Position numbers and translations under genes: made by a program
The notes under the pieces: model-generated
What the model saw: only the letters and a program-made list of their open reading frames with translations
Told to the model about the DNA's origin: nothing
The model's database searches: none
NCBI RefSeq assembly: GCF_004798965.1
Contig: NZ_SDSD01000010.1
Span: 53,121 to 117,120, forward strand
Reading direction: 5' to 3'
DNA from: Onishia niordana
GTDB taxonomy: Bacteria; Pseudomonadota; Gammaproteobacteria; Pseudomonadales; Halomonadaceae
DNA length: 64,000 bases
Part shown: one piece after another, positions 37,873-57,433 of the stretch
How positions within the stretch are numbered: the first letter of the stretch is position 1
Layout of the letters: the number at the start of each line of letters is the position of its first letter

Positions 37873-38412
37873 TTATTTCTTGAACGGGAAGTTCAGCGCA
37901 CGCAGTAGCGCACGGCCTTCTTCATCGGTGTTGGCAGACGTGGTGATGGTGACATCCAGACCACGGATCCGGTCGATCTTATCATACTCGATCTCCGGGA
38001 AAATGATCTGCTCACGCACCCCCATCGAATAGTTGCCACGGCCGTCGAAGGACTTCGGGTTGAGACCACGAAAGTCACGAACGCGGGGGATCGCGATGTT
38101 CACCAGACGATCCAGGAAGTCCCACATGCGCTCGCGGCGCAGTGTGACCTTGATCCCGATCGGCCAACCTTCACGCACCTTGAAGCCCGCGATGGACTTG
38201 CGTGCCTTGGTCACCATCGGCTTTTGACCGGAGAGCTTCTCCAGATCGCCGACGGCATTGTCGATCAGCTTTTTGTCGCTGGTCGCTTCGCCGATGCCCA
38301 TGTTCAGGGTCACTTTAGTGATCCTGGGCACCTGCATCACGTTGGCGTAGCTAAACTGCTCTTTGAGTTGAGCTGCCACCTCGTTTTGATAACGTTCTTT
38401 CAAGTTCGCCAT
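37873..38412 (-). CDS. rplE: 50S ribosomal protein L5
   Basis: 179 aa, E. coli length. [20 protein letters not shown]..., [15 protein letters not shown] and [18 protein letters not shown]. Binds 5S rRNA and contacts P-site tRNA. Eighteen bases after rplX. Confidence 0.98.
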   Translation of the reverse strand: MANLKERYQNEVAAQLKEQFSYANVMQVPRITKVTLNMGIGEATSDKKLIDNAVGDLEKLSGQKPMVTKARKSIAGFKVREGWPIGIKVTLRRERMWDFLDRLVNIAIPRVRDFRGLNPKSFDGRGNYSMGVREQIIFPEIEYDKIDRIRGLDVTITTSANTDEEGRALLRALNFPFKK

Positions 38413-38430
38413 TTTGCTACCCGACTCACG

Positions 38431-38748
38431 TTAGGCGTCGATCTGCGTCTGCGTCGACTTGTAGATACGTACCTTGGTACCGTCTTCTGTCACCTGGAAG
38501 CCGACTCGATCCGCTTTGCCGGTCTCCTGATTGAAGATGGCCACGTTGGACGCGTGAATCGGAGCTTCGCGCTCGACGATACCGCCTTGATTGCCTGCCA
38601 TCGGATTAGGCTTGGTGTGACGCTTGATCATGTTCACACCTGCCACCACGTAGCGATCGTCCTGGAGGACGCGCTTGATGGTGCCACGCTTACCTTTGTC
38701 CTTGCCGGCAATGACGATCACTTCATCGTCACGTTTGATTTTTTGCAT
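38431..38748 (-). CDS. rplX: 50S ribosomal protein L24
   Basis: 105 aa. The KOW motif [19 protein letters not shown] is at the N-terminus. Early assembly protein near the tunnel exit. Fourteen bases after rplN. Confidence 0.98.
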   Translation of the reverse strand: MQKIKRDDEVIVIAGKDKGKRGTIKRVLQDDRYVVAGVNMIKRHTKPNPMAGNQGGIVEREAPIHASNVAIFNQETGKADRVGFQVTEDGTKVRIYKSTQTQIDA

Positions 38749-38762
38749 ATCCGCCTCGCTCC

Positions 38763-39134
38763 TTACAGCACTTCAGGCGCCAAGGAAATGATCTTCATGA
38801 ACTTTTCGGTACGGAGTTCACGAGTGACCGGCCCAAAAATACGGGTGCCGATCGGCTGCTCGTTGGTGTTGTTCAACAGAACCGCCGCATTTCCATCGAA
38901 GCGGATCAGCGAACCGTCATTACGACGGACGCCACTACGAGTCCGAACCACGACCGCCTTCATGACCTGGCCTTTCTTGACCTTGCCACGCGGAATGGCT
39001 TCTTTAACTGTTACTTTGATGATATCGCCTACGCGAGCATAGCGACGGTGTGAGCCGCCAAGCACCTTGATGCACTGCACCCGGCGCGCCCCGCTGTTGT
39101 CGGCGACATCCAGCATTGACTGCGTCTGAATCAT
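38763..39134 (-). CDS. rplN: 50S ribosomal protein L14
   Basis: 123 aa. [21 protein letters not shown] start and [14 protein letters not shown] C-terminal signature ([18 protein letters not shown]). First gene of the classical spc operon; the 50-base gap to rpsQ shows no clear separate promoter, so read-through from S10 is likely. Confidence 0.98.
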   Translation of the reverse strand: MIQTQSMLDVADNSGARRVQCIKVLGGSHRRYARVGDIIKVTVKEAIPRGKVKKGQVMKAVVVRTRSGVRRNDGSLIRFDGNAAVLLNNTNEQPIGTRIFGPVTRELRTEKFMKIISLAPEVL

Positions 39135-39184
39135 CGGTTTTCTCCAAACCTAATCTGACTGCACTGGTTTCGAGCGCGGGGCAT

Positions 39185-39445
39185 TTAGCCCTTGGCCTGC
39201 TCAACCACTTCGACCAGCGTCCAGGACTTCTTCTTAGACAGGGGACGGCATTCCTCAATGGAAACCGTGTCACCTGACTTCGCCTGGTTCTGCGCGTCAT
39301 GGGCGTGCAGCTTGGTGGAGCGCTTCACGTATTTGCCGTAGATCGGATGCCGCTCGCGGCGCTCAATCATGACGACGATAGATTTGTCCATCTTGTCGCT
39401 CACCACTTTACCGGTGAGCGTCCGGACTTTCTGTTCTTCGGACAT
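39185..39445 (-). CDS. rpsQ: 30S ribosomal protein S17
   Basis: 86 aa from the ATG at 39445, which has AGGTGA five bases upstream; an in-frame GTG three codons earlier would overlap rpmC and is less likely. OB-fold with [19 protein letters not shown] and [20 protein letters not shown]. Last gene of the S10 operon. Confidence 0.96.
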   Translation of the reverse strand: MSEEQKVRTLTGKVVSDKMDKSIVVMIERRERHPIYGKYVKRSTKLHAHDAQNQAKSGDTVSIEECRPLSKKKSWTLVEVVEQAKG

Positions 39446-39446
39446 C

Positions 39447-39641
39447 TCAATCACCTGCCTTCTCGTTGAGCACAGTCTTCACGCGGGCAACATCCCGACG
39501 AACCTGCTTGAGCAGATGGGTCTGGCTCAGCTGGCCAGTGGCCTTCTGCATGCGCAGGTTGAACTGCTCGCGGAGGAGTTCGAAGAGCTGCGCCTGCAGG
39601 TCTTCTACTGACTTTTCGCGAATTTCCTGGGCTTTCATCAC
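39447..39641 (-). CDS. rpmC: 50S ribosomal protein L29
   Basis: 64-aa two-helix protein, [31 protein letters not shown] sequence with [14 protein letters not shown] at the end. Sits at the tunnel exit near the SRP/trigger factor site. Its start overlaps the rplP stop (ATGA); a second Met one codon downstream could also serve. Confidence 0.97.
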   Translation of the reverse strand: MMKAQEIREKSVEDLQAQLFELLREQFNLRMQKATGQLSQTHLLKQVRRDVARVKTVLNEKAGD

Positions 39642-40051
39642 ATCACCGTCCGTTTCACAAAGGTGGTGGCGACCGGAAACTTCTGAGCGGCCAGGCCGAA
39701 GGCCTCACGAGCCAGCTCTTCAGAAACGCCTTCAATCTCATAGAGGACACGGCCGGGCTGGATCTGCGCGACCCAGTACTCGACAGAGCCCTTGCCCTTA
39801 CCCATACGGACTTCAAGGGGCTTCTTGGAGATCGGCTTGTCCGGGAAAACCCGGATCCAGATCTTGCCGCCACGCTTAACATGGCGAGTGATGGCACGAC
39901 GCCCAGCTTCGATCTGACGCGCGGTCACGCGTCCACGACCGGTGGCTTTCAAGCCATATTCGCCAAAACTAATCTTGCTTCCGCGCTGCGCCAGGCCGCG
40001 GTTGCGACCCTTCTGCACCTTGCGGAATTTCAAACGCTTAGGTTGTAACAT
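39638..40051 (-). CDS. rplP: 50S ribosomal protein L16
   Basis: 137 aa, [19 protein letters not shown]..., with [24 protein letters not shown]. Helps position A-site tRNA. Overlaps rpmC by 4 bases and follows rpsC by 15. Confidence 0.98.
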   Translation of the reverse strand: MLQPKRLKFRKVQKGRNRGLAQRGSKISFGEYGLKATGRGRVTARQIEAGRRAITRHVKRGGKIWIRVFPDKPISKKPLEVRMGKGKGSVEYWVAQIQPGRVLYEIEGVSEELAREAFGLAAQKFPVATTFVKRTVM

Positions 40052-40066
40052 CGATCCGCTCTCCCC

Positions 40067-40765
40067 TTACCTGGAACCTTTCTTCTTGGAGGGCGCGCTC
40101 TGCGGCTGATTAGCCTTGGCGCGGACCTCTTCGATGCCCCCGAGGATTTCACCCTTGAAGACCCAGACCTTGACGCCGATGACGCCATAGGTGGTGTGAG
40201 CTTCGTAGGTCGCGTAATCGATGTCGGCACGCAGCGTATGAAGCGGCACACGACCTTCGCGGTACCATTCGGTACGTGCGATTTCCGCACCACCAAGACG
40301 ACCAGACAACTGGATCCTGATGCCGCCGGCGCCGAGGCGCATGGCGTTCTGTACGGCGCGCTTCATGGCACGACGGAACATGACACGACGCTCGAGCTGG
40401 CCACAGACGTTCTGGGCGACGAGCTTGGCGTCGAGTTCCGGCTTGCGCACTTCTTCGATGTTGACGTGAACCGGCACGCCCATCATCTGGGTGACGTCAC
40501 GACGCAGCTTGTCGACGTCCTCACCCTTCTTGCCAATCACGATGCCCGGACGGGCAGTGTGAATGGTGATACGAGCATTATTAGCCGGACGCTCGATGTG
40601 AATGCGACTAACGGAAGCGTTCTTCAGACGCTCCTCGAGGAAGCTACGCACTTCGAGATCATTATTCAGCTTGTCGGCATAAGCACCGCGCTCGGCATAC
40701 CAGACCGAGTTGTGGTCTTTAACGATGCCCAGCCGAATACCTGTCGGATTTACTTTCTGACCCAT
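40067..40765 (-). CDS. rpsC: 30S ribosomal protein S3
   Basis: 232 aa (E. coli 233). [20 protein letters not shown]..., KH domain with [13 protein letters not shown], and C-terminal [14 protein letters not shown]. Part of the mRNA entry helicase site. Confidence 0.98.
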   Translation of the reverse strand: MGQKVNPTGIRLGIVKDHNSVWYAERGAYADKLNNDLEVRSFLEERLKNASVSRIHIERPANNARITIHTARPGIVIGKKGEDVDKLRRDVTQMMGVPVHVNIEEVRKPELDAKLVAQNVCGQLERRVMFRRAMKRAVQNAMRLGAGGIRIQLSGRLGGAEIARTEWYREGRVPLHTLRADIDYATYEAHTTYGVIGVKVWVFKGEILGGIEEVRAKANQPQSAPSKKKGSR

Positions 40766-40776
40766 CTGGTCGACTC

Positions 40777-41109
40777 CTACTTCTCGGCTACCATAACGGT
40801 GATGTGGCAGGTGCGCTTCAAGATACGATCCGCACGGCCCTTGGCACGCGGCTTGATACGCTTGAGCGTCATGCCCTCATCGACACAGATGGTCGAGACA
40901 CGCAGCTCGTCGATGTCCATGCCGTTGTTTTCTTCCGCATTCGCGATGGCGGACTGCAGCACTTTCTTGACCAGCTTGGAGGCCTTCTTCGGTGAGAAGG
41001 TCAGCAGGTCGAGTGCTTCGGCGACAGGTTTACCGCGCACCTGGTCAGCCACCAAACGGGCCTTCTGGGCGGATAAACGAGCGCCACGCAGCTTAGCTGT
41101 GACTTCCAT
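40777..41109 (-). CDS. rplV: 50S ribosomal protein L22
   Basis: 110 aa, E. coli length. The extended beta-hairpin that lines the exit tunnel is intact ([21 protein letters not shown]), with no deletion of the kind that gives macrolide resistance. Confidence 0.98.
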   Translation of the reverse strand: MEVTAKLRGARLSAQKARLVADQVRGKPVAEALDLLTFSPKKASKLVKKVLQSAIANAEENNGMDIDELRVSTICVDEGMTLKRIKPRAKGRADRILKRTCHITVMVAEK

Positions 41110-41127
41110 CTCTCAATCCTCTTTGGC

Positions 41128-41403
41128 TTACCGTTTGGCTTTCTTGTCCGCCGCATGACCGCGATAGGTGCGGGTAGCAGCGAATTCGCCCAGCTTGTGG
41201 CCAACCATTTCCTCGGAGACGTGCACCGGGACATGTTGACGCCCGTTATGGACCGCAATGGTGAGCCCGACCATGTTGGGCAGGATCATCGAACGACGCG
41301 ACCAGGTCTTGATCGGTTTGCGGTCGTTCTTCTCCACTGCAGTCTCAACCTTCTTCAGCAGATGAAGGTCAATGAAAGGACCTTTCTTCAGTGAACGTGG
41401 CAC
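41128..41403 (-). CDS. rpsS: 30S ribosomal protein S19
   Basis: 91 aa, [20 protein letters not shown]..., with [24 protein letters not shown]. Head protein near the decoding site. Lies between rplB and rplV. Confidence 0.98.
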   Translation of the reverse strand: MPRSLKKGPFIDLHLLKKVETAVEKNDRKPIKTWSRRSMILPNMVGLTIAVHNGRQHVPVHVSEEMVGHKLGEFAATRTYRGHAADKKAKR

Positions 41404-41425
41404 AGCCGTTACCTCTTAATGTCTG

Positions 41426-42253
41426 TTACTTGGCCTTGCGGCGACGAACGATCAGCTTATCGGTGCGCTTGTTCTTGCGAGTCTTGTAACCCTTGGTGGG
41501 GACGCCCCACGGGGTAACCGGGTTACGACCACCACTGGTGCGGCCTTCACCACCACCATGTGGGTGATCCACCGGGTTCATCGCAACACCGCGAACTGTC
41601 GGGCGAACGCCACGCCAGCGTTTGGCACCGGCCTTGCCCAGTTGACGGAGGCTGTGCTCAGAGTTGCTCACTTCACCCAAGGTGGCGCGGCACTCAGCCA
41701 GGATCTTGCGCATCTCGCCGGAGCGAAGACGCACAGTGGCGTAGTTGCCTTCACGCGCCACTAGCTGGGCACTGGTGCCGGCACTGCGTGCGACCTGAGC
41801 GCCTTTACCGGGCTTCAGCTCGATGCAATGCACAGTGGAACCGACCGGAATGTTACGCAGCGGAAGGGTGTTACCCTTCTTGATCGGCGCGTTGACACCG
41901 GACTCGACGCGATCGCCAGCCTTCACACCCTTGGGTGCGATGATGTAGCGACGCTCGCCGTCCAAGTACTTCAGCAGCGCGATGTGTGCGCTACGGTTCG
42001 GATCGTATTCCAGGCGCTCGACGATGGCCGGAATGCCATCCTTGATGCGCTTGAAATCGACCTGACGGTAGTGCTGACGGTGCCCACCACCCACGTGACG
42101 TGTGGTGATACGACCGTTGTTGTTACGCCCACCCGAGTGCGACTGCTTTTCCAGCAGCGGCGCGTGCGGCCGCCCCTTGTACAGATCGTCGGAAACGATC
42201 TTGACCAGGTGGCGACGACCGGCGGATGTGGGTTTGGTCTTGACGATTGCCAT
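41426..42253 (-). CDS. rplB: 50S ribosomal protein L2
   Basis: 275 aa (E. coli 273). Central SH3-like RNA-binding domain, and near the C-terminus the conserved [18 protein letters not shown] region whose histidine is needed for peptidyl transfer. Basic tail [16 protein letters not shown]. Confidence 0.98.
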   Translation of the reverse strand: MAIVKTKPTSAGRRHLVKIVSDDLYKGRPHAPLLEKQSHSGGRNNNGRITTRHVGGGHRQHYRQVDFKRIKDGIPAIVERLEYDPNRSAHIALLKYLDGERRYIIAPKGVKAGDRVESGVNAPIKKGNTLPLRNIPVGSTVHCIELKPGKGAQVARSAGTSAQLVAREGNYATVRLRSGEMRKILAECRATLGEVSNSEHSLRQLGKAGAKRWRGVRPTVRGVAMNPVDHPHGGGEGRTSGGRNPVTPWGVPTKGYKTRKNKRTDKLIVRRRKAK

Positions 42254-42270
42254 TATCCGTACTCCTGCCC

Positions 42271-42567
42271 TTATTCGGCGCCAGAGAAGTCTTCAAGGGT
42301 CTCACCCGCGGCGAGAGTTACATACGCCTTGCGGTAACCCTTGCGCTGGCCCAAGCCATTGGCGGTGCGCTTGGTCTTGCCCTTGATGTTCAGGACCTGC
42401 ACGCGATCAACCTTCTTGCCGAACAGCGCCTGAACGGCCTGCTTGATTTCCGGCTTGGTCGCGTCAGAGGCCACCTTGAACACGTACTGGTTGTTCTCGG
42501 CGGCGGAGGCGGCCTTCTCGGTCATGTGCGGACCGAGCAGAACCTTGAATACGCGTTCCTGGTTCAT
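42271..42567 (-). CDS. rplW: 50S ribosomal protein L23
   Basis: 98 aa, with [24 protein letters not shown] and the [20 protein letters not shown] loop. Trigger-factor and SRP docking site at the tunnel exit. Overlaps rplD by 4 bases. Confidence 0.98.
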   Translation of the reverse strand: MNQERVFKVLLGPHMTEKAASAAENNQYVFKVASDATKPEIKQAVQALFGKKVDRVQVLNIKGKTKRTANGLGQRKGYRKAYVTLAAGETLEDFSGAE

Positions 42568-43172
42568 GCCAGCTTCTCCTCGAATTTGCGCAGGGCGGAG
42601 ACGGTGACCAGCACCTTGTCGAAGGCGACCAGGCTCACCGGATCGGCGGCAGCGACGTCCACCACATCCACGTGCGGGATGTTGCGAGCGGCCAGGTAAA
42701 GGTTCTCGTCAACTTCTTCGGTGACGATCAGCGCTTTTTCCAGGCCCAGCTCATTAAGCTTGGCGGTCAGCTGCTTGGTCTTGGGTGCGTCGACGGAAAT
42801 ATCTTCGACGATGACCAGACGCTCCTGGCGGACCAGCTCAGAAAGAATCGAGCGGATCGCGGCCCGGTACATCTTGCGGTTGACCTTCTGGGTGTAGTCC
42901 TGAGGACTAGCCGCAAAGGTCACACCACCGGCACGCCAGATCGGCGAACGGATGGTACCAGCACGAGCGCGACCGGTGCCCTTCTGGCGCCACGGCTTCT
43001 TGCCACCGCCACGTACAGCAGCGCGGTTCTTCTGAGCGCGGGTGCCCTGACGGCCGGCAGCCAAATAGGCAGTCACGACCTGATGGACCAGCGCTTCGTT
43101 GAATTCTTTGCCGAAGGTGGCGTCGGAAACTTCGACTGTTCCGGCGCTAGCACCTGAAAGATTCAGATTCAT
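42564..43172 (-). CDS. rplD: 50S ribosomal protein L4
   Basis: 202 aa. The tunnel loop is intact ([18 protein letters not shown]), so no macrolide-type change is seen. In E. coli L4 also represses the S10 operon through a leader of about 170 nt, which has no room here because the mapped promoter-like site is only about 60 bases from rpsJ. Overlaps rplW. Confidence 0.98.
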   Translation of the reverse strand: MNLNLSGASAGTVEVSDATFGKEFNEALVHQVVTAYLAAGRQGTRAQKNRAAVRGGGKKPWRQKGTGRARAGTIRSPIWRAGGVTFAASPQDYTQKVNRKMYRAAIRSILSELVRQERLVIVEDISVDAPKTKQLTAKLNELGLEKALIVTEEVDENLYLAARNIPHVDVVDVAAADPVSLVAFDKVLVTVSALRKFEEKLA

Positions 43173-43186
43173 TGGATCAAATCCCC

Positions 43187-43825
43187 TTAGCGAGCTTTCA
43201 CGGCACTGCGAACAACAACGTCGCTACCCGGTGCACCCGGTACGGCGCCCTTGATAAGCAGCAGATTGCGTTCAGCGTCGACGCGCACGACTTCCAGGCT
43301 CTGCACGGTGCAGCGGACATTGCCCAGCTGACCGGCCATCTTTTTGCCTTTGAAGACGCGACCCGGGGTTTGACACATGCCGATGGAACCCGGAGCACGG
43401 TGTGCCAGGGAGTTACCATGGGTGTTGTCTTGGGTACGGAAGTTCCAGCGCTTGACGGCGCCCTGGAAACCCTTGCCCTTGGAGGTGCCGGTCACATCAA
43501 TCTTCTGACCAGCTTCAAAGAGGGATACGGTGAGCTCGCCACCCACTTCCGGAGCTTCGTCGCCTTCAGCCAGGCGGAACTCCATCAGCGAACGGCCGGC
43601 CTCGGTACCTGCCTTGGCAAACTGTCCAGCTTGCGCTTTGGTCAGGTGCTTGGCCTTGCGTGAGCCAGAGGTAACCTGCACGGCACTGTAGCCGTCAACA
43701 TCGACGGTCTTAACGCGCGTAATGCGGTTAGGCTCAACTTCGATAACGGTTACGGGCACGGATGCGCCATCTTCGGTGAAGACACGGGTCATCCCGGACT
43801 TCTTACCGACCAAACCGATAGTCAT
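43187..43825 (-). CDS. rplC: 50S ribosomal protein L3
   Basis: 212 aa, [20 protein letters not shown]..., [17 protein letters not shown] and the Gln-containing methylation-loop region. Folds near the peptidyl transferase centre. It starts after an unusually long 140-base gap behind rpsJ; AGGAG precedes its ATG. Confidence 0.98.
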   Translation of the reverse strand: MTIGLVGKKSGMTRVFTEDGASVPVTVIEVEPNRITRVKTVDVDGYSAVQVTSGSRKAKHLTKAQAGQFAKAGTEAGRSLMEFRLAEGDEAPEVGGELTVSLFEAGQKIDVTGTSKGKGFQGAVKRWNFRTQDNTHGNSLAHRAPGSIGMCQTPGRVFKGKKMAGQLGNVRCTVQSLEVVRVDAERNLLLIKGAVPGAPGSDVVVRSAVKAR

Positions 43826-43965
43826 GTTCAGTCTCCTATAGTGTACGGGGCTATCACCCGCTATGGCTGCCCTTTCCAGAGCATTCCACTAGCACATTGT
43901 GTGACGCCATCTCGGCGTGACGGTGGCAGCTCGTTGAGCGGCGACCGTGAGTGTCTAGTGAGGTC

Positions 43966-44277
43966 TCAGTTGAGTTTGATTTGCACGTCAACGCCGGCGG
44001 CGAGATCGAGCTTCATCAGTGCATCAACGGTCTTTTCAGTGGGTTCGACGATGTCGAGCACACGCTTATGAGTGCGGATCTCATACTGGTCACGCGCGTC
44101 TTTATTGACGTGCGGAGAAACCAGGATGGTGTAGCGCTCACGATTGGTCGGCAGCGGGATCGGACCGTGGACCTGAGCACCGGTACGCTTGGCGGTCTCA
44201 ACGATCTCCGCGGCGGACTGGTCGATCAGGCGATGGTCGAACGCTTTCAACCGAATGCGAATCTTCTGGTTCTGCAT
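43966..44277 (-). CDS. rpsJ: 30S ribosomal protein S10 (NusE)
   Basis: 103 aa, E. coli length. [20 protein letters not shown]..., [16 protein letters not shown]. Also the antitermination factor NusE, partner of NusB and NusG. First gene of the S10 operon, directly behind a near-consensus promoter. Confidence 0.98.
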   Translation of the reverse strand: MQNQKIRIRLKAFDHRLIDQSAAEIVETAKRTGAQVHGPIPLPTNRERYTILVSPHVNKDARDQYEIRTHKRVLDIVEPTEKTVDALMKLDLAAGVDVQIKLN

Positions 44278-44341
44278 TTGCCCTAAACTCCAATGGATGT
44301 CGACGGCGCGAGCCGTCTACCCACGCATTCAAAGGATGCGC

Positions 44342-44370
44342 ATTATAGGCATGGAGTCTCGCAGAGTCAA
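44342..44370 (-). promoter_or_regulatory. S10 operon promoter
   Basis: On minus, TTGACT (44365-44370), a 17-base spacer, TATAAT (44342-44347). The -35 lies in the loop of an inverted repeat, GTCTCGCAG/CTGCGAGAC (44356-44364 and 44374-44382). The start of transcription would fall near 44335, leaving a leader of about 55-60 nt. Confidence 0.85.
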
Positions 44371-44394
44371 ACCCTGCGAGACAACATGCGCAGA

Positions 44395-44420
44395 AAGGGG
44401 GCTCCCGCAGGAGCCCCCTT
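44395..44420 (-). terminator. Terminator of tuf
   Basis: On minus, AAGGGGGCTCC pairs with GGAGCCCCCTT around a 4-base loop; the T-run is short (TTTCT). It separates tuf from the S10 promoter 25 bases further on. Confidence 0.75.
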
Positions 44421-44443
44421 CGATCATCGGGTGAGCCTAAGGC

Positions 44444-45637
44444 TTACTTAATGATCTTGGCGACAACACCGGCGCCGACGGTACGGCCGCCTTCGCGAAC
44501 GGCGAAGCGCAGGCCTTCTTCCATGGCGATCGGTGAGATCAGAGTGACAGTCATCTTGACGTTGTCACCCGGCATCACCATCTCAACGCCTTCCGGCAGC
44601 TCACAGGTACCAGTAACGTCAGTGGTACGGAAGTAGAACTGCGGACGATAGCCCTTGAAGAACGGCGTGTGACGACCACCCTCGTCCTTGGACAGCACGT
44701 AGATTTCGGCTTCGAAAATGGTGTGCGGCGTGATGGTGCCCGGCTTGGCCAGAACCTGACCACGCTCGACGTCGTCACGCTTGGTGCCACGCAGCAGGGC
44801 GCCAACGTTCTCGCCGGCACGACCTTCGTCGAGCAGCTTGCGGAACATCTCGACACCAGTAACGGTAGTCTTGACGGTGTCCTTGAGGCCGATGATCTCG
44901 ACTTCTTCGCCCGGCTTGACCACGCCACGCTCGACACGACCGGTCACAACGGTACCGCGACCAGAGATGGAGAACACGTCTTCGATCGGCATCAGGAACG
45001 GCTGATCGATAGCGCGCTCCGGCTCCGGGATGTACGCGTCCATGGCCTTGATCAGGTCGGCAACGGCGGTGGTACCCATGCCGTTGTCGTCCTTGCCTTC
45101 GAGGGCCATCAGCGCAGAGCCGATGATGATCGGAGTGTCGTCACCCGGGAAGTCGTACTCGGCGAGCAGCTCGCGCACTTCCATTTCGACCAGCTCGAGC
45201 AGCTCTTCGTCGTCGACCATGTCGGCCTTGTTCAGGAACACGACGATGAACGGCACGCCGACCTGACGCGAGAGCAGGATGTGCTCACGAGTCTGCGGCA
45301 TCGGGCCGTCGGCAGCGGAGCAGACCAGGATAGCGCCGTCCATCTGGGCAGCACCGGTGATCATGTTCTTGACGTAGTCAGCGTGACCCGGGCAGTCGAC
45401 GTGCGCGTAGTGACGCACTTCGGACTGGTATTCCACGTGAGCGGTAGAGATGGTGATACCACGCTCACGCTCTTCCGGGGCGTTATCGATGGAGTCGAAC
45501 GCACGAGCGTCGCCACCGAAGACTTCTGCAGAAACGCGTGTCAGAGCCGCTGTCAGGGTAGTCTTACCATGGTCAACGTGACCGATGGTGCCGACGTTGA
45601 TATGCGGTTTGGAACGTTCGAATTTTTCCTTAGCCAC
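44444..45637 (-). CDS. tuf: Elongation factor Tu
   Basis: GTPase that delivers aminoacyl-tRNA; 397 aa (E. coli 394). P-loop GHVDHGKT (19-26), [21 protein letters not shown]. Ends AGVVAKIIK. It is the third gene of the str operon, 29 bases after fusA. The second copy commonly found beside the tRNA-Thr/secE genes is absent there, so this may be the only tuf gene, unless another lies outside the window. Confidence 0.98.
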   Translation of the reverse strand: MAKEKFERSKPHINVGTIGHVDHGKTTLTAALTRVSAEVFGGDARAFDSIDNAPEERERGITISTAHVEYQSEVRHYAHVDCPGHADYVKNMITGAAQMDGAILVCSAADGPMPQTREHILLSRQVGVPFIVVFLNKADMVDDEELLELVEMEVRELLAEYDFPGDDTPIIIGSALMALEGKDDNGMGTTAVADLIKAMDAYIPEPERAIDQPFLMPIEDVFSISGRGTVVTGRVERGVVKPGEEVEIIGLKDTVKTTVTGVEMFRKLLDEGRAGENVGALLRGTKRDDVERGQVLAKPGTITPHTIFEAEIYVLSKDEGGRHTPFFKGYRPQFYFRTTDVTGTCELPEGVEMVMPGDNVKMTVTLISPIAMEEGLRFAVREGGRTVGAGVVAKIIK

Positions 45638-45666
45638 TGCTATAACCTCTTTACGTTAGCTAACGG

Positions 45667-47787
45667 TTAACCGTTCTGGTTGATGACGGCTTCCACGATA
45701 CTGGAGGGAGCCTCGTCGTACTTCGCAAACTCCATGGAGTAGCTTGCACGGCCCTGGCTCTGAGAGCGCAGATCGGTTGCATAACCGAACATCTCAGCCA
45801 GCGGCACCATTGCGCGGATGGTCTTCCCTGAGGAAGTATCATCCATGCCCTGCACCAGACCGCGACGACGGTTAAGATCGCCCATGACGTCACCCATGAA
45901 TTCCTCGGGGGTCACGACTTCGACCTTCATCATCGGCTCCAGCAGCACGGCCTTGGCCTTCTTGGCACCTTCTTTGATCGCCATGGATGAAGCGATCTTG
46001 AACGCGGTCTCGTTGGAGTCCACGTCGTGATAGGAACCATCGTACAGCGTGACCTTGACGTCGATCATCGGGTAACCCGCGATGACACCGTTCTGCAGCT
46101 GTTCATAGGCCCCTTTCTCGACAGCAGGCACGTATTCCTTCGGAACCACGCCGCCGACGATTTCAGACGAAAACTTGAAGTGCATCTCCTCGTCATCGCC
46201 CTTGTCTTCTGCCGTCAGCGGTTCGATGCGCAGATACACATGACCGAACTGACCGCGACCGCCTGACTGACGAACAAACTTGCCTTCCTGTTCGACGCTG
46301 TGACGGATGGTCTCGCGATAGGCAACCTGCGGCTTACCGATATTCGCCTCGACCTTAAACTCGCGACGCATACGGTCAACGATGATATCGAGGTGCAGTT
46401 CGCCCATCCCGGAGATGATGGTCTGACCGGTTTCCTCGTCAGTCTTGACCTGGAAGGACGGATCCTCCTGGGCCAGCTTGCCGAGGGCGATGCCCATCTT
46501 CTCCTGGTCCGCCTTGGACTTCGGCTCAACAGCCACCGAGATCACCGGATCCGGGAACTCCATGCGCTCAAGAATGATCTTGTCAGTCAGGTCGCACAGG
46601 GTGTCACCGGTAGTGACGTCCTTCAGGCCGATGCAAGCGGCGATATCGCCGGCCAGCACTTCCTTGATCTCTTCGCGAGAGTTGGAGTGCATCTGCACGA
46701 TACGGCCGACGCGCTCTTTCTTGCTCTTGACAGAGTTGAAGACGCTGTCGCCAGACTTCAAGACCCCGGAATACACACGGATGAAGGTCAGGGTACCAAC
46801 GAACGGGTCGGTAGCGATCTTGAAGGCCAGGGCGGCGAAGGGCGCACTGTCATCGGCCTCACGGGTCGCGATGGTGCCGTCCTTGTCGTCAAGCTCACCT
46901 TCAATGGCCTTGACCTCGGTGGGTGACGGCATGTACTCGATGACGCCATCCAGTACGGCCTGCACACCCTTGTTCTTGAACGCCGAGCCACAGGTCACCA
47001 GGACGATTTCGTTGTCGAGGGTACGACGACGCAGACCGGCCTTGATTTCCTCGATGGAAAGATCGCCCTCTTCGAGGTACTTATCCATCAGTTCTTCGGA
47101 AGCCTCGGCGGCCGACTCGACCATCTCCTCGCGATACTTCTCGGCGGTCTCTTGCAGCTCGGCCGGGATGTCAACCAGGTCATAGTTCATGCCGTGGTTT
47201 TCTTCGTCCCAGAGGATCGCCTTCATCTGCAGCAGGTCGACGACGCCCTTAAAGCCATCTTCGGCGCCCCAGTTGATCTGGATCGGCACCGCATTGGCGT
47301 TCAGGCGCGACTTCAGCTGGTCGAGGACCATGAAGAAATCGGCGCCGGCACGGTCCATCTTGTTGACGAACACCATGCGCGGGACTTCGTACTTGTTGGC
47401 CTGACGCCAGACGGTCTCGGTCTGCGGCTGCACACCAGAGCTTGCACACAGCACGACGACCGCACCATCGAGCACACGCAAGGAACGTTCGACTTCGATG
47501 GTGAAGTCAACGTGCCCCGGGGTGTCGATGATGTTGATACGGTGCTCATCGAACTGCTTGTTCATGCCCTGCCAGAAGCAAGTGGTAGCGGCGGAGGTAA
47601 TGGTGATACCCCGCTCCTGCTCCTGCTGCATCCAGTCCATGGTGGCGGCGCCATCATGAACCTCACCCACCTTGTGAGACAGGCCGGTGTAAAACAGGAC
47701 ACGCTCGGTAGTGGTGGTCTTCCCGGCGTCGACGTGGGCAACGATACCGATATTACGGTAGCGCTTAAGCGGTGTCTTACGTGCCAC
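45667..47787 (-). CDS. fusA: Elongation factor G
   Basis: Translocation GTPase, 706 aa (E. coli 704). The GTG start at 47787 ([18 protein letters not shown]) gives the family N-terminus, with GGGG nine bases upstream; a longer in-frame start is not supported. P-loop [10 protein letters not shown], then DTPGHVDF and [10 protein letters not shown]. Domains II-V are complete to the end. Confidence 0.97.
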   Translation of the reverse strand: MARKTPLKRYRNIGIVAHVDAGKTTTTERVLFYTGLSHKVGEVHDGAATMDWMQQEQERGITITSAATTCFWQGMNKQFDEHRINIIDTPGHVDFTIEVERSLRVLDGAVVVLCASSGVQPQTETVWRQANKYEVPRMVFVNKMDRAGADFFMVLDQLKSRLNANAVPIQINWGAEDGFKGVVDLLQMKAILWDEENHGMNYDLVDIPAELQETAEKYREEMVESAAEASEELMDKYLEEGDLSIEEIKAGLRRRTLDNEIVLVTCGSAFKNKGVQAVLDGVIEYMPSPTEVKAIEGELDDKDGTIATREADDSAPFAALAFKIATDPFVGTLTFIRVYSGVLKSGDSVFNSVKSKKERVGRIVQMHSNSREEIKEVLAGDIAACIGLKDVTTGDTLCDLTDKIILERMEFPDPVISVAVEPKSKADQEKMGIALGKLAQEDPSFQVKTDEETGQTIISGMGELHLDIIVDRMRREFKVEANIGKPQVAYRETIRHSVEQEGKFVRQSGGRGQFGHVYLRIEPLTAEDKGDDEEMHFKFSSEIVGGVVPKEYVPAVEKGAYEQLQNGVIAGYPMIDVKVTLYDGSYHDVDSNETAFKIASSMAIKEGAKKAKAVLLEPMMKVEVVTPEEFMGDVMGDLNRRRGLVQGMDDTSSGKTIRAMVPLAEMFGYATDLRSQSQGRASYSMEFAKYDEAPSSIVEAVINQNG

Positions 47788-47850
47788 GGTGGAATTCCCC
47801 GTTAGTTGGAGGCGCCCAGGCATATGGGCACCTCATGTGACGAAGCCTGC

Positions 47851-48321
47851 TTAGAAGCGGTAGTGCGAGAAGGCCTTGTTGGCCTCCGCCATGCGGTGCA
47901 CGTCTTCGCGCTTCTTCACAGCGGCGCCCTTGCCTTCGGCGGCATCGAGCATCTCACCGGCCAGACGCTGCACCATGGTCTTTTCACCACGGTTACGAGC
48001 AGCGTCGGCCAGCCAGCGCATGGCCAGAGCCTGACGGCGTGACGGACGGACTTCAACGGGCACCTGGTAAGTAGCACCACCGACACGGCGAGATTTTACC
48101 TCGACCATGGGCTGGATGGTTTCCAGCGCCTTGTCGAAAATCTCCAGCGGATCATCATTGTTGCGCGCGGTAACGTGATCCAGCGCGCCATAGACGATGC
48201 GTTCAGCTACAGACTTTTTGCCGCTGATCATGAGGTGGTTCATGAACTTTGCCAGGCGCTCACTTCCGAACTTCGGATCCGGGAGGATTTCGCGCTTCGC
48301 GACAACTCTTCTTCTAGGCAT
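47851..48321 (-). CDS. rpsG: 30S ribosomal protein S7
   Basis: 156 aa. [20 protein letters not shown]..., with [20 protein letters not shown]. Nucleates the 30S head and, in E. coli, represses the str operon by binding the rpsL-rpsG intercistronic region, which is 122 bases here. Confidence 0.98.
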   Translation of the reverse strand: MPRRRVVAKREILPDPKFGSERLAKFMNHLMISGKKSVAERIVYGALDHVTARNNDDPLEIFDKALETIQPMVEVKSRRVGGATYQVPVEVRPSRRQALAMRWLADAARNRGEKTMVQRLAGEMLDAAEGKGAAVKKREDVHRMAEANKAFSHYRF

Positions 48322-48443
48322 GATAAGCCCTCAAATTAAGGGGTCCTTCAGGTAAACCCGAGACTGGCATGGGTGCTCCCACGACGCTCGACCTTACTCT
48401 TATCAGACCGATGCAATAGGGTGTAGCGGTAGCGTGCGAGTCT

Positions 48444-48818
48444 TTAGGACTTCGGACGCTTGGTGCCGTACTTGGAACGGCCCTGCCTACGATTCTGGAC
48501 ACCGGAGGTGTCGAGAGCGCCGCGAACGGTGTGATAGCGCACACCCGGCAAGTCCTTCACTCGGCCGCCGCGAATCAGCACGACAGAGTGTTCTTGCAGG
48601 TTGTGACCTTCACCACCGATGTAGGAGGCGACCTCATACCCGTTGGTCAAGCGAACACGACACACCTTACGCAGTGCGGAGTTCGGCTTCTTCGGGGTAG
48701 TGGTGTATACGCGAGTGCAAACACCGCGACGTTGCGGGCAGGCCTGCAGCGCCGGGACGTCACTCTTGACGACGGGGCGCTTGCGCGGCTTGCGCACGAG
48801 CTGGTTAATAGTTGCCAT
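48444..48818 (-). CDS. rpsL: 30S ribosomal protein S12
   Basis: 124 aa, E. coli length, from [15 protein letters not shown]. The streptomycin-related sites look wild type: [11 protein letters not shown] (Lys43 region) and [13 protein letters not shown] (Lys88 region). First gene of the str operon, behind the promoter at 48900-48929. Confidence 0.98.
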   Translation of the reverse strand: MATINQLVRKPRKRPVVKSDVPALQACPQRRGVCTRVYTTTPKKPNSALRKVCRVRLTNGYEVASYIGGEGHNLQEHSVVLIRGGRVKDLPGVRYHTVRGALDTSGVQNRRQGRSKYGTKRPKS

Positions 48819-48899
48819 GGTCTGTAGCTGACTCCAATGATTGCCTTGGCCTAACAATAGCGAACGCGGGCGTACCCACCCCACTATTAAAGGCTGCGC

Positions 48900-48929
48900 A
48901 TTCTACTGTCTCAGAGCAATCTACGTCAA
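48900..48929 (-). promoter_or_regulatory. str operon (rpsL) promoter
   Basis: On minus, TTGACG (48924-48929), an 18-base spacer, TAGAAT (48900-48905). The -35 overlaps the foot of the hairpin behind rpoC. Confidence 0.75.
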
Positions 48930-48956
48930 TACCGGCGCCATCAGGCGCCGGTATTG
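48927..48956 (-). terminator. Hairpin after rpoC (weak terminator)
   Basis: A perfect 13-bp stem CAATACCGGCGCC/GGCGCCGGTATTG with a 4-base loop starts 13 bases after the rpoC stop. No T-run follows, so complete termination is doubtful; the following bases are the rpsL promoter. Confidence 0.6.
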
Positions 48957-48968
48957 AGCAGGCTCCGC

Positions 48969-53186
<4,218 letters not shown>

Positions 53187-53306
53187 AGGTCGGCTCCGTT
53201 GCGGAGTTGTCATAGGCGGGGGCGGCGTGTTGCCCGCCCCCGCGGACCATCTTTCTCGAGCACTGTCGTGAGTACTGTCGCCAGTACTGACTCAAGCCCC
53301 GGGTGC

Positions 53307-57383
<4,077 letters not shown>

Positions 57384-57433
57384 CTGTATTCCCCAGCTTG
57401 TTCACCATGGGTGACCGATGCGAGTCGGCGCCA

